A DNA stretch of 64,000 nt from the NCBI RefSeq assembly GCF_020880815.1, contig NZ_JAJITD010000001.1, forward strand, positions 248,001 through 312,000, written 5' to 3'. Below, piece after piece: positions 9,925-20,509 of this stretch. The translations under genes and the position numbers were made by a program. The notes below the pieces were generated by a model that saw only the letters and a program-made list of their open reading frames with translations, was not told the origin of the DNA and made no database searches. This DNA is from Paraburkholderia sejongensis (GTDB lineage Bacteria; Pseudomonadota; Gammaproteobacteria; Burkholderiales; Burkholderiaceae). Position 1 is the stretch's first letter, and each line of letters begins with the position of its first letter.

Positions 9925-11433
9925 TCAGTTCGACGCGGTGCTCGCGGCCGGCGCCGTTGCCGGGGCATCGGTCGGCACCACGAGGCCGGTTTGCGTCGCG
10001 TCGAAGCCGCCGCCCAATGCCTTGATCAGGCCGATCTGCAGGCTGCGGCGACGCATCTGCAGGCCCGTCACCGTTTGCTCGGCGGCGAGCCGGTTTTCGT
10101 CCGCGGTCAACACCTGCAATTGGGGCGACAGGCCGGCCTTGTAGCGCACCACGGCGAGCTGATACGCCTTGGTCGACGCATCGAGCGCGCGCTGCGCGTC
10201 GCCGGCCTGGCGGTCGATCGAGCGGATCGACGAGACCTGCGTCGACACGTCCTGCAGCGCGTTGATCAGCGTCTGGTTGTAGTTCGCGACGTCGAGTTCG
10301 AAGTCGGCGTAGCGGCCTTTCAGCTGTGCGCGCAGCGCGCCGGCGTCGAAGATCGGCAGATGGATCGCCGGGCCGAACTGGATCTGACGGCTGGATGCGG
10401 TCAGGAAGCGGCCCCAGCCGAACGCGTCGAAGCCGAAGCCTGCCGCGAGGTTGACGTCCGGGAAGAACTCGGCCTTTGCTTCCTTCACGTCGTGCATCGC
10501 GGCTTCGACCTGCCAGCGAGCGGCGACGATATCCGCGCGGCGCGACACCAGATCCGCGGGGATGTTGTCCGGCAGAGCGACTGGGTTGCCGACGCTCAGC
10601 GTCGGCTTGTCGATCTGCAGGCCGCGGTCCGGCCCCTTGCCGAGCAGCGCGCCCAGCTGGTAGCGCACGACGGTGATCTGGCCGTCGAGGTCGGTCAGGT
10701 TCGACTGGCTGGTCGCGATATTTCCGGTCGCGGTTTGCTTCTCGACGTTGGTGTCGAGACCGGCGCCGACGCGGTCATTGGTGATGCGGCCGATGTCCTG
10801 GCGGTTCGCGATCTCGTGCTCGGCGATGTCGCGGAACGCATACAGCTGCGCGAGCTGGTTGTAGGTGCTCGCGACCGATGCGGCGAGCGTCACGCGTGCC
10901 TGCTGCATGTCGGCCTCGGCGGCCATTTTCTGCGATACGGCCTGGCCGAGTCGCTGACGGTTCTTGCCCCACAGATCGAGATCCCACGACGCGCTCGCGA
11001 GCACGTTGTTTTCGCTATACCAGGTGCCACCGTAAGGGGGCGGGAACAGCGCATTTGCGGAGTACAGCTCGCGGGTCCACGAATACTTGAGGTCGGCCTT
11101 TGGGAACAGTGCGGAGCGCGAGCTTTCGATATACGACGACGCCTTCGCGAGCCGCGCCTGGGCCTGGGCGATCGACGGGCTGCCGTCGAGCGCTTCGGCG
11201 ATCAGCTTGGTCAGTTGCGGGTCGCCGAACTGGTTGGCCCAGTCGAGCGACGGCCACTGGCCGCCTTCGCCCGGCAGGCTGCGGGTCGACTCGTACTGCG
11301 TCGGCGCGGCGATCTGCTTGTCGCTCCTGACGCCGAAGTAGTTCGCGCACCCCGTGAGGGCGAGCGCTGTCACCGCGGCGGCGACAGCGGCCCGGCTCGA
11401 CAGCGCGGGCGCGGACAGGGAAAGGGATTTCAT
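9925..11433 (-). CDS. NodT-family outer-membrane efflux lipoprotein
   Basis: A 502-residue outer-membrane factor (TolC/OprM superfamily). The start is set at 11433 rather than an upstream in-frame codon at 11523. From here the protein begins with a lipoprotein signal ending in LTGC (lipidated Cys29), and an AAAGAG site precedes it. Two OEP repeats follow, with the GxDLWGKNRQRLGQAV and FFPDVNLAAGFGF segments characteristic of the family. It is expected to form the exit duct for EmrAB. It lies between marR and emrA in a minus-strand operon. Confidence 0.9.
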   Translation of the reverse strand: MKSLSLSAPALSSRAAVAAAVTALALTGCANYFGVRSDKQIAAPTQYESTRSLPGEGGQWPSLDWANQFGDPQLTKLIAEALDGSPSIAQAQARLAKASSYIESSRSALFPKADLKYSWTRELYSANALFPPPYGGTWYSENNVLASASWDLDLWGKNRQRLGQAVSQKMAAEADMQQARVTLAASVASTYNQLAQLYAFRDIAEHEIANRQDIGRITNDRVGAGLDTNVEKQTATGNIATSQSNLTDLDGQITVVRYQLGALLGKGPDRGLQIDKPTLSVGNPVALPDNIPADLVSRRADIVAARWQVEAAMHDVKEAKAEFFPDVNLAAGFGFDAFGWGRFLTASSRQIQFGPAIHLPIFDAGALRAQLKGRYADFELDVANYNQTLINALQDVSTQVSSIRSIDRQAGDAQRALDASTKAYQLAVVRYKAGLSPQLQVLTADENRLAAEQTVTGLQMRRRSLQIGLIKALGGGFDATQTGLVVPTDAPATAPAASTASN

Positions 11434-11482
11434 CGCTCGACTCTTTGAGTGGAAGGTAATGATGGACGCAGCAAGTAATTTC

Positions 11483-11998
11483 TTACGTTTTGCTGTCGGC
11501 GCTGCCTGCGGCGTCACGGACAAGGCCCGTCTGTTCGCCGGAATTGACGAGCACGCGGCGCAGCATGCTCTTGAGAAACCCCACTTCCTCGGGGGTGAAG
11601 CCGTTCAGCAGACTATCGAGTACGCCATTGAAAATGCCCGGCATGCGCGCGGCGATCGCATTGCCTTCAGCGGTCAACGCGAGGCGCACGACGCGCCGGT
11701 CTTCGTTGCTGCGCACCCGCGTGAGCAGGCCGCGCTTCTCGAGCCGGTCGATCAGCCGCGTGACGGCACTGGCGTCGATCCCGTATTCACGGGCGAGTTC
11801 GGCGGCGAGCAGGCACTTGCCGCTGGCCACCATGAACAGGATGCTGCCTTGCTGACTGGTAATGCCGAGTTCGGCCATGCTGCGCTGCGTGACCAGATTC
11901 GACATTGTGGATTTCACTCTTGAGAGCAGGTAGCCGACGCTTTCGCCAAGCTGATACTCGCTTAGGTCCGGCGTGGGTTCGTTGGACGGCTCCGTCAT
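11483..11998 (-). CDS. MarR-family transcriptional regulator
   Basis: A 171-residue winged-helix regulator. The recognition helix is near REYGIDASAVTRLIDRLEKRG, and the wing has the DRRVVRLALTAEG signature typical of MarR proteins. It is the first gene of the operon with nodT, emrA and emrB, 49 bases before nodT. By family knowledge it most likely represses its own operon and is released by the drugs or phenolics exported. Direct and inverted repeats overlap the promoter upstream of it, consistent with that role. Confidence 0.9.
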   Translation of the reverse strand: MTEPSNEPTPDLSEYQLGESVGYLLSRVKSTMSNLVTQRSMAELGITSQQGSILFMVASGKCLLAAELAREYGIDASAVTRLIDRLEKRGLLTRVRSNEDRRVVRLALTAEGNAIAARMPGIFNGVLDSLLNGFTPEEVGFLKSMLRRVLVNSGEQTGLVRDAAGSADSKT

Positions 11999-12018
11999 GA
12001 TTCTCGTGCGAATGCAAT

Positions 12019-12056
12019 GGTTGACTAGGCAGCAGTATAGTCGGCTGTTGGTTGAC
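12019..12056. promoter_or_regulatory. candidate MarR operator repeats
   Basis: GGTTGAC is repeated directly at 12019-12025 and 12050-12056, bracketing the -10 of the marR promoter. An inverted repeat GACTA-N10-TAGTC (12023-12027 and 12038-12042) covers the -10 itself. A bound regulator here would block the promoter. The link to this MarR protein is inferred from position. Confidence 0.45.
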
Positions 12057-12063
12057 GCGACAA
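12034..12063 (-). promoter_or_regulatory. marR-nodT-emrAB promoter
   Basis: On the minus strand TTGTCG (complement of 12058-12063) and TATACT (complement of 12034-12039) are spaced by 18 bases. Transcription would start near 12027, about 30 bases before the marR ATG. Confidence 0.6.
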
Positions 12064-12215
12064 GTGTTATTGCAGCTTAGGCAAGGATTTTTTCGCGCTC
12101 GTGCAAGAAAAGGGTGCGGATCGCTTAAAACGTGGCGGGGCTGCGTTTCTGCGAGGTCCTGCAACGGGGTGAGGCGTCGGTCCATTCGGGAATACCAGAA
12201 AGCATCATTGGTACA

Positions 12216-12224
12216 TGCTATAAT
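12216..12224 (+). promoter_or_regulatory. extended -10 promoter of typA
   Basis: TGC-TATAAT (12216-12224) is a perfect extended -10 element. The -35 region (about 12196-12201) is poor, which such promoters tolerate. The leader to the typA ATG would be about 113 bases. Confidence 0.6.
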
Positions 12225-12343
12225 GTTGGGTTCCCAAAAGTGCGCTTTGGGCTAGTCGTGTTTCGGGTTGGTGGTGATTGAACCTCCGGCCAGTATCAGC
12301 AGGCGGCAGCAAGCGGCGCACTCCAACTGTCTTCAGGTTTCCT

Positions 12344-14173
<1,830 letters not shown>

Positions 14174-14206
14174 GCGGGCCGCGTGATTCCGGATAGAAGC
14201 AGTTGA

Positions 14207-14240
14207 ACGAAAGCCACCTTCGGGTGGCTTTCGTGTTTCT
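14207..14240 (+). terminator. intrinsic terminator after typA
   Basis: A 12-bp perfect stem (14207-14218 with 14223-14234) has a stable TTCG tetraloop and is followed by GTTTCT. The T tract is interrupted but the stem is very strong. Confidence 0.8.
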
Positions 14241-14380
14241 GGCGCATCCTGTCTCGATGTCCGCGCGCCGTTGCGAGCGCCCGACGTGGCGCGTGGCGCG
14301 CGACGACCGCGCAAACGGTTTCCCGCCACTTCCCGCAGAACACTGTTTCAAGCCGTGAAGAGATCCCGGTAAGCGCTGAA

Positions 14381-14404
14381 AACCCCGTGATGACGGGGCT
14401 TTGC
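14381..14404 (+). terminator. weak second terminator upstream of odhA
   Basis: CCCCGT/ACGGGG (14383-14388 and 14393-14398, loop GATG) is preceded by AA and followed by CTTTGC. The T tract is short, so this may only insulate the odhA promoter. Confidence 0.4.
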
Positions 14405-14439
14405 GGCTCGGCTGTTCGCTATCTGGGCTATTCGTTCTG

Positions 14440-14448
14440 TGCTATGCT
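14440..14448 (+). promoter_or_regulatory. extended -10 promoter of the odhA operon
   Basis: TGC-TATGCT (14440-14448) resembles an extended -10 element. No good -35 is visible. It would give a leader of about 125 bases before the odhA start. Confidence 0.45.
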
Positions 14449-14579
14449 CCCGGGTGCAAAGTTTTAGGTCCTTCCAAGCAAGACTTGATTCGCGCAATCC
14501 GCTAAACGGTCAGGCCGTGTCGCGGAAGGTTCTGTAACCCGCTATTTCTCGAGAAGCTCGAAGAAAGGTGAGCGTAAAA

Positions 14580-17441
14580 ATGATGAAGCAATTCCAGTCG
14601 AACTCTTATCTGTTCGGCGGCAATGCTCCGTACGTTGAAGAAATGTACGAAGCGTATCTCGATAATCCGGCGTCAGTGCCCGAGACCTGGCGCAGCTATT
14701 TCGATGCGTTGCAGAACGTGCCCGCATCGGACGGCAGCAATGCCAACGACGTGGCCCACGGCCCGATCGTCGAATCGTTTGCCCAGCGCGCCAAGGCCAA
14801 TGCCTTCCTGCCTCGCGCGACGGCCGGCGGCGAAGACCTCGCTACCGCCCGCAAACAGGTTTACGTCCAGTCCCTCATCGGCGCATATCGCTTCCTCGGC
14901 TCGCAATGGGCCAACCTCGATCCTCTGAAGCGCCGCGAACGTCCCGCGATCCCCGAACTTGAACCCGCGTTCTACGACTTCACCGAAGCCGACATGGACC
15001 AGGAGTTCAGCGCGACGAATCTGTACTTCGGGTTCGAGCGCGCGACGCTGCGTGACATCGTCAAGGCACTGCGCGACACGTACTGCGGCACGATCGGCGC
15101 CGAGTACATGTATATCAGCGATCCGGAGCAGAAGCGCTGGTGGAAGGAGCGCCTCGAATCGATCCGTTCGACGCCGAACTTCAGCAACGACAAGAAGAAG
15201 CACATCCTGAACCGCCTGACGGCCGCCGAAGGCCTCGAGCGTTTCCTGCACACCAAGTACGTCGGCCAGAAGCGCTTCTCGCTCGAAGGCGGCGAGAGCT
15301 TCATCGCGTCGATGGACGAAGTGGTCCGCCACGCCGGCGCCAAGGGCGTCCAGGAAATCGTCATCGGCATGGCTCACCGCGGCCGTCTGAACGTGCTGGT
15401 CAATACGCTCGGCAAGATGCCGGCTGACCTGTTCGCCGAATTCGAAGGCAAGCACGTCGACGATCTGCCGGCTGGCGACGTGAAGTACCACAAGGGCTTC
15501 TCGTCGGACGTCGCAACGGAAGGCGGCCCGGTTCACCTGTCGCTCGCGTTCAACCCGTCGCACCTCGAAATCGTCAACCCGGTGGTCGAAGGTTCCGCGA
15601 AGGCGCGGATGGACCGTCGCGGCGACGACAGCGGCGTGCAGGTGCTGCCGGTGCAGATCCACGGCGACGCGGCTTTCGCTGGCCAGGGGGTCGTGATGGA
15701 GACGCTGAACCTCGCGCAAACGCGCGGTTACGGCACGCACGGCACGCTGCACATCGTCATCAACAACCAGATCGGCTTCACGACGTCGGACCCGCGCGAC
15801 TCGCGCTCCACGTTGTACTGCTCGGACGTCGTCAAGATGATCGAAGCGCCGGTGCTGCACGTGAACGGCGACGATCCCGAAGCGGTCGTGCTGGCGACCC
15901 AGCTCGCTATCGACTTCCGGATGCAGTTCCACAAGGACGTCGTGGTCGATATCGTCTGCTTCCGTAAGCTGGGCCACAACGAGCAGGACACGCCGGCGGT
16001 CACGCAGCCGCTGATGTACAAGACGATCGCCAAGCACCCGGGCACGCGCGCACTGTACGCTGAAAAGCTGGTGCAGCAGGGCGTGATCACCGCAGAAGAA
16101 GGCGACGAATTCGTCAAGGCCTATCGCAAGGCGATGGACGAAGGCCATCACACGGTCGACCCGGTGCTCTCGAACTACAAGAGCAAGTACGCGGTGGACT
16201 GGGTGCCGTTCCTGAACCGCAAGTGGACCGACGCAGCCGACACGGCTGTGCCGCTCGCGGAACTGAAGCGCCTCGCCGAACGCATCACCACGATCCCGGA
16301 AAACTTCAAGGTTCACCCGCTCGTCGAGCGCGTGATCAACGACCGTCGCGCAATGGGCCGCGGCGAAGCGAAGCTCGACTGGGGTATGGGCGAACACCTC
16401 GCGTTCGCATCGCTGGTCGCATCGGGCTACGCAGTGCGCCTGACCGGTCAGGATTCGGGCCGCGGCACGTTCACGCACCGTCACGCGGTGCTGCACGATC
16501 AGAACCGCGAGCGCTGGAACGACGGCACCTACGTGCCGCTGCAAAACATCGCCGAAGGTCAGGCAAAGTTCACGGTGATCGACTCGGTGCTGTCGGAAGA
16601 AGCGGTGCTCGGCTTCGAATACGGCTATTCGACCGCTGAACCGAACACCTTCGTCGCATGGGAAGCGCAGTTCGGCGACTTCGTGAACGGCGCGCAAGTC
16701 GTGATCGACCAGTTCATCTCGTCGGGCGAAGTGAAGTGGGGCCGCGTGTCGGGCCTGACCATGTTGCTGCCGCACGGCTACGAAGGCCAGGGTCCGGAGC
16801 ACTCGTCGGCGCGTATCGAGCGTTTCCTGCAACTGTGCGCGGACCACAACATGCAGGTCGTTCAGCCGACCACGCCGGCGCAGATCTTCCACCTGCTGCG
16901 TCGCCAGATGATCCGCCTGTTCCGCAAGCCGCTGATCGTCGCTACGCCGAAGTCGCTGCTGCGTCACAAGGAAGCCGTGTCGGATCTGTCCGAACTCGCG
17001 AAGGGTTCGTTCCAGCCGGTGCTCGGCGAGACCGACGAGTCGATCGACGCGAAGAAGGTCAAGCGCGTGATCGCCTGCTCGGGCCGCGTGTACTACGACC
17101 TGGTTGCGCATCGCCGCGAAGCGAAGGCCAACGACGTCGCGATCATCCGTATCGAGCAGCTCTATCCGTTCGCGCACAAGCAGTTCGAAGCAGAACTGAA
17201 GAAGTACGACAACGCGACGGAAGTGGTGTGGGTGCAGGACGAGCCGCAGAATCAGGGCCCGTGGTTCTACATCGAACACCACCTGAAGGAAGGCATGAAG
17301 GAAGGGCAGAAGCTGGCATACAGCGGCCGTCCGGCTTCGGCCTCGCCGGCAGTGGGCTACTACGCGAAGCACTACGAGCAGCAGAAGGCGCTGATCGAAG
17401 GCGCTTTCGGCCGCCTCAAGAGCGCGTCGATCGCTAAATAA
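14580..17441 (+). CDS. odhA: 2-oxoglutarate dehydrogenase E1 component
   Basis: A thiamine-diphosphate-dependent E1 of about 953 residues that decarboxylates 2-oxoglutarate in the TCA cycle and passes the succinyl group to the E2 lipoamide. Seen are the N-terminal E2-contact segment (NSYLFGGNAPYVEE), the GMAHRGRLNVLVN and HGDAAFAGQGVV motifs of the active site, NNQIGFTT, and LPHGYEGQGPEHSSAR in the transketolase-like half. AAAGGTGAG at 14564-14572 suits the ATG at 14580 (or 14583). A GTG at 14568 lies inside that site and is less likely. It heads the odhA-odhB-lpdA operon. sucA is the equivalent E. coli name. Confidence 0.96.
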   Translation: MMKQFQSNSYLFGGNAPYVEEMYEAYLDNPASVPETWRSYFDALQNVPASDGSNANDVAHGPIVESFAQRAKANAFLPRATAGGEDLATARKQVYVQSLIGAYRFLGSQWANLDPLKRRERPAIPELEPAFYDFTEADMDQEFSATNLYFGFERATLRDIVKALRDTYCGTIGAEYMYISDPEQKRWWKERLESIRSTPNFSNDKKKHILNRLTAAEGLERFLHTKYVGQKRFSLEGGESFIASMDEVVRHAGAKGVQEIVIGMAHRGRLNVLVNTLGKMPADLFAEFEGKHVDDLPAGDVKYHKGFSSDVATEGGPVHLSLAFNPSHLEIVNPVVEGSAKARMDRRGDDSGVQVLPVQIHGDAAFAGQGVVMETLNLAQTRGYGTHGTLHIVINNQIGFTTSDPRDSRSTLYCSDVVKMIEAPVLHVNGDDPEAVVLATQLAIDFRMQFHKDVVVDIVCFRKLGHNEQDTPAVTQPLMYKTIAKHPGTRALYAEKLVQQGVITAEEGDEFVKAYRKAMDEGHHTVDPVLSNYKSKYAVDWVPFLNRKWTDAADTAVPLAELKRLAERITTIPENFKVHPLVERVINDRRAMGRGEAKLDWGMGEHLAFASLVASGYAVRLTGQDSGRGTFTHRHAVLHDQNRERWNDGTYVPLQNIAEGQAKFTVIDSVLSEEAVLGFEYGYSTAEPNTFVAWEAQFGDFVNGAQVVIDQFISSGEVKWGRVSGLTMLLPHGYEGQGPEHSSARIERFLQLCADHNMQVVQPTTPAQIFHLLRRQMIRLFRKPLIVATPKSLLRHKEAVSDLSELAKGSFQPVLGETDESIDAKKVKRVIACSGRVYYDLVAHRREAKANDVAIIRIEQLYPFAHKQFEAELKKYDNATEVVWVQDEPQNQGPWFYIEHHLKEGMKEGQKLAYSGRPASASPAVGYYAKHYEQQKALIEGAFGRLKSASIAK

Positions 17442-17455
17442 GGAAACAGACGAAC

Positions 17456-17480
17456 CGGGAAAGCGCCGAGCGCTTTCCCG
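17456..17480. other. perfect hairpin between odhA and odhB
   Basis: An 11-bp stem (17456-17466 with 17470-17480) closes on a CGA triloop, with no T tract. It is more likely an mRNA processing or stability element than a terminator, since odhB and lpdA must be made with odhA. Confidence 0.55.
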
Positions 17481-17582
17481 CGCCGCGCTCAACGGACCAA
17501 CGAAGGTACAGGCGCGGCGCTCAGGGTTCGCAGGCGGTCGTGAACAAGCGCCGTCACCCGATACGTATTCAGGATACTCATA

Positions 17583-18851
17583 ATGGCTATTGTTGAAGTC
17601 AAGGTTCCCCAGCTGTCCGAGTCGGTCTCGGAAGCCACGATGCTGCAGTGGAAGAAGAAGCCCGGCGAGGCTGTCGCTCAGGACGAAATCCTCATCGAAA
17701 TCGAGACCGACAAGGTCGTGCTCGAAGTGCCGGCACCGTCGGCAGGCGTGCTCGCGCAAGTCATCTCGAACGACGGCGACACCGTCGTCGCCGATCAGGT
17801 GATCGCGAAGATCGACACCGAAGGCAAGGCAGGCGCCGCTGCTGTCGAAGCCGAAGTGAAGCCGGCTCCGGTTGCTGCCGCTGCTGCCGCACCGGTCGCT
17901 CAGGCTGCTGTCGCAACCGGCTCGAACACCGCTGCTTCGCCGGCTGCCGGCAAGCTGATGGCCGAGAAGGGTCTGGGCGCTGGCGACGTCGCCGGCACGG
18001 GCCGCGATGGCCGCATCACCAAGGGCGACGTGCTCGCCGCCGGCGCACCGGCTGCCAAGGCGGCACCGGCTCCGGCTGCCGCACCGAAGGCTGCCAAGCC
18101 GTCGCTGCCGGAAGTCAAGGCGCCGGCATCGGCCGATCAGTGGCTGAAGGACCGTCCGGAACAGCGCGTGCCGATGTCGCGTCTGCGCGCGCGTATCGCC
18201 GAGCGTCTGCTCGAGTCGCAGCAGACCAATGCGATCCTGACCACGTTCAACGAAGTGAACATGGCTCCGGTGATGGACCTGCGCAACAAGTACAAGGACA
18301 AGTTCGAGAAGGAACATGGCGTGAAGCTCGGCTTCATGTCGTTCTTCGTGAAGGCGGCCGTGCACGCGCTGAAGAAATTCCCGCTGGTGAACGCGTCGAT
18401 CGACGGTAACGACATCGTCTATCACGGCTACTTCGACATCGGTATCGCGGTCGGTTCGCCGCGTGGTCTGGTGGTGCCGATCCTGCGCAACGCGGATCAG
18501 CTGAGCCTCGCCGACATCGAGAAGAAGATCGCCGAATTCGGCCAGAAGGCCAAGGACGGCAAGCTGTCGATCGAAGAAATGACCGGCGGTACGTTCTCGA
18601 TCTCGAACGGCGGCGTGTTCGGCTCGATGCTGTCGACCCCGATCATCAACCCGCCGCAGTCGGCAATTCTCGGCGTGCACGCCACCAAGGAACGTCCGGT
18701 CGTCGAAAACGGCCAGATCGTGATCCGCCCGATGAACTACCTCGCGCTGTCGTACGACCACCGTATCATCGACGGTCGCGAAGCAGTGCTGTCGCTGGTC
18801 GCGATGAAGGACGCGCTGGAAGATCCGGCACGCCTGCTGCTCGACCTGTAA
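17583..18851 (+). CDS. odhB: dihydrolipoyllysine-residue succinyltransferase (E2)
   Basis: A 422-residue E2 core of the 2-oxoglutarate dehydrogenase complex. The lipoyl domain (1-77) carries the lipoylated Lys44 in [10 protein letters not shown]. An Ala/Pro-rich linker leads to the E1/E3-binding domain (about 118-155, with [16 protein letters not shown]). The catalytic acyltransferase domain ends with the HRIIDG motif (His393, Asp397). One lipoyl domain is usual for this enzyme. It lies 141 bases after odhA and 136 before lpdA. sucB is the equivalent E. coli name. Confidence 0.96.
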   Translation: MAIVEVKVPQLSESVSEATMLQWKKKPGEAVAQDEILIEIETDKVVLEVPAPSAGVLAQVISNDGDTVVADQVIAKIDTEGKAGAAAVEAEVKPAPVAAAAAAPVAQAAVATGSNTAASPAAGKLMAEKGLGAGDVAGTGRDGRITKGDVLAAGAPAAKAAPAPAAAPKAAKPSLPEVKAPASADQWLKDRPEQRVPMSRLRARIAERLLESQQTNAILTTFNEVNMAPVMDLRNKYKDKFEKEHGVKLGFMSFFVKAAVHALKKFPLVNASIDGNDIVYHGYFDIGIAVGSPRGLVVPILRNADQLSLADIEKKIAEFGQKAKDGKLSIEEMTGGTFSISNGGVFGSMLSTPIINPPQSAILGVHATKERPVVENGQIVIRPMNYLALSYDHRIIDGREAVLSLVAMKDALEDPARLLLDL

Positions 18852-18929
18852 GCGCACGTTCCACTGGCGCCGGCCGGCCATCGCTTGCCGGCGTCATCCG
18901 CAGTAAGTCTTCACGCATTCAGCAGCACC

Positions 18930-18969
18930 GGAACGGCGCGCGCCACCTCGGGTGGCCCGGCGCCGTTCC
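18930..18969 (+). promoter_or_regulatory. two-part stem-loop just upstream of lpdA
   Basis: An outer 10-bp perfect stem (18930-18939 with 18960-18969) encloses an inner 6-bp stem GCCACC/GGTGGC (18942-18947, 18951-18956) with a TCG loop. It ends 18 bases before the lpdA ATG and just ahead of its ribosome binding region. It could tune lpdA translation or protect mRNA; the function is inferred. Confidence 0.5.
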
Positions 18970-18987
18970 CCCATCCAAGGGATTGTC

Positions 18988-20418
18988 ATGTCCAAAGAAT
19001 TTGACGTCGTCGTGATCGGCGCCGGCCCTGGCGGTTATATCGCCGCCATCCGCGCAGCGCAGCTCGGCAAGACCGTCGCATGTATCGAAAAGTGGAAGAA
19101 CCCGGCCGGCGCGCTGAAGCTCGGCGGCACCTGCCTGAACGTCGGTTGCATTCCGTCGAAGGCGCTGCTCGCGTCGTCGGAAGAGTTTGAAAACGCGTCG
19201 CACCACCTCGCCGACCACGGCATCACCGTGGGCGACGTGACGGTCGATATCTCGAAGATGATGGCCCGCAAGGACGGCATCGTCGAGAAGATGACCAAGG
19301 GCATCGAATTCCTGTTCCGCAAGAACAAGATCACGTGGCTCAAGGGCCATGGCAAGTTCACCGGCCGCACCGACGCCGGCGTGCAGATCGAAGTGAGCGG
19401 CGAAGGCGAAGCCGAAGTCGTGACCGCGAAGAACGTGATCATCGCGACCGGCTCGAAGGCCCGTCATCTGCCGGGCATTCCTGTCGACAACAAGCTGATC
19501 GCCGACAACGAAGGCGCACTGAGCTTCGACACGGCACCGAAGAAGCTCGCCGTGATCGGCGCGGGCGTGATCGGTCTGGAACTCGGCTCGGTGTGGCGCC
19601 GCCTCGGCGCGGAAGTGACCGTGCTCGAAGCGCTGCCGGAATTCCTCGGCGCGGCTGACCAGGCGCTGTCGAAGGAAGCGGCCAAGCAGTTCAAGAAGCA
19701 GGGTCTCGACATCCACGTCGGCGTGAAGGTCGGCGAAGTGAAGACCAGCGCGAACGGCGTGTCGATCGCTTACACCGACAAGGACGGCAACGCGCAGACG
19801 CTGGATGCGGACCGCCTGATCGTGTCGGTCGGCCGCGTGCCGAACACCGACAACCTCGGTCTCGAAGCGATCGGCCTGAAGGCCAACGAGCGCGGCTTCA
19901 TCGACGTGGACGACCACTGCGCGACCTCGGTGCCGAACGTGTACGCGATCGGCGACGTGGTGCGTGGCCCGATGCTCGCGCACAAGGCCGAAGACGAAGG
20001 CGTGCTGGTCGCCGAAGTGATCGACGGTCAGAAGCCGCACATCGACTACAACTGCGTGCCGTGGGTGATCTACACCGAACCGGAAATCGCATGGGTCGGC
20101 AAGACCGAGCAGCAGCTGAAGGCCGAAGGCCGCGAGATCAAGACCGGCCAGTTCCCGTTCATGGCGAACGGCCGCGCGCTCGGCATCGCGAAGGCGGACG
20201 GTTTCGTCAAGATGATCGCGGACGCGAAGACCGACGAACTGCTCGGCGTGCACATCATTTCGGCGAACGCATCGGACCTGATCGCGGAAGCCGTGGTGGC
20301 GATGGAGTTCAAGGCGGCGTCGGAAGACATCGGCCGCATTTGCCATCCGCACCCGTCGCTGTCGGAAGTCATGCGCGAAGCGGCACTGGCCGTCGACAAG
20401 CGCGCGCTGAACATGTAA
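18988..20418 (+). CDS. lpdA: dihydrolipoyl dehydrogenase (E3)
   Basis: A 476-residue flavoprotein disulfide reductase that reoxidises dihydrolipoamide with NAD. FAD is bound by GAGPGGYIAA (about 10-19). The redox disulfide is in GGTCLNVGCIPSK, and the NAD site is GAGVIGLELGSVWRRLGAE. A second FAD contact, YAIGDV, is present. The C-terminal His-Glu pair lies in HPHPSLSE, about 45 residues from the end. The start at 18988 (MSKEFDVVV) matches the family; an upstream in-frame GTG at 18952 adds unrelated residues. It is the third gene of the odh operon. Confidence 0.96.
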   Translation: MSKEFDVVVIGAGPGGYIAAIRAAQLGKTVACIEKWKNPAGALKLGGTCLNVGCIPSKALLASSEEFENASHHLADHGITVGDVTVDISKMMARKDGIVEKMTKGIEFLFRKNKITWLKGHGKFTGRTDAGVQIEVSGEGEAEVVTAKNVIIATGSKARHLPGIPVDNKLIADNEGALSFDTAPKKLAVIGAGVIGLELGSVWRRLGAEVTVLEALPEFLGAADQALSKEAAKQFKKQGLDIHVGVKVGEVKTSANGVSIAYTDKDGNAQTLDADRLIVSVGRVPNTDNLGLEAIGLKANERGFIDVDDHCATSVPNVYAIGDVVRGPMLAHKAEDEGVLVAEVIDGQKPHIDYNCVPWVIYTEPEIAWVGKTEQQLKAEGREIKTGQFPFMANGRALGIAKADGFVKMIADAKTDELLGVHIISANASDLIAEAVVAMEFKAASEDIGRICHPHPSLSEVMREAALAVDKRALNM

Positions 20419-20455
20419 TCGCGCACGCCTGACTGAACGCAACCTTGGCATCACC

Positions 20456-20494
20456 AAAGGCGGGCGGGGTTCATTCCCTCCCGCCTTTCTTTTT
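20456..20494 (+). terminator. intrinsic terminator after lpdA
   Basis: AAAGGCGGG (20456-20464) pairs with CCCGCCTTT (20480-20488). An inner GGG/CCC extends the stem, and CTTTTTT follows. It ends only 16 bases before the zapE start, so zapE either depends on read-through or has a promoter inside lpdA. Confidence 0.85.
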
Positions 20495-20509
20495 GCAGCA
20501 AGCAATACG

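Larger units (their letters stand above)
11999..12343. other. divergent intergenic region between marR and typA
   Basis: A 345-base gap between divergent genes. It holds a minus-strand sigma70-like promoter with repeats near marR, and a plus-strand extended -10 element 120 bases before typA, both listed separately. A small near-palindrome TTGGGTTCCCAA follows the typA -10. Nothing coding was recognised. Confidence 0.6.
14174..14579. other. intergenic region between typA and odhA
   Basis: This 406-base gap contains the typA terminator (14207-14240), a weaker second hairpin (14381-14404) and the likely odhA promoter (14440-14448), each listed separately. No coding sequence was recognised. Confidence 0.6.

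Noticed and set aside
12052..12255. Small plus-strand frame of 67 codons before typA
   Set aside because: It overlaps the marR and typA promoter elements, lacks a ribosome binding site and has no protein-like features.
14673..18881. A 1402-codon open frame on the minus strand opposite odhA and odhB
   Set aside because: The plus strand encodes clear E1 and E2 enzymes. Long antisense frames are expected in GC-rich DNA, and the translation is His/Arg/Asp-rich with no recognisable domain.
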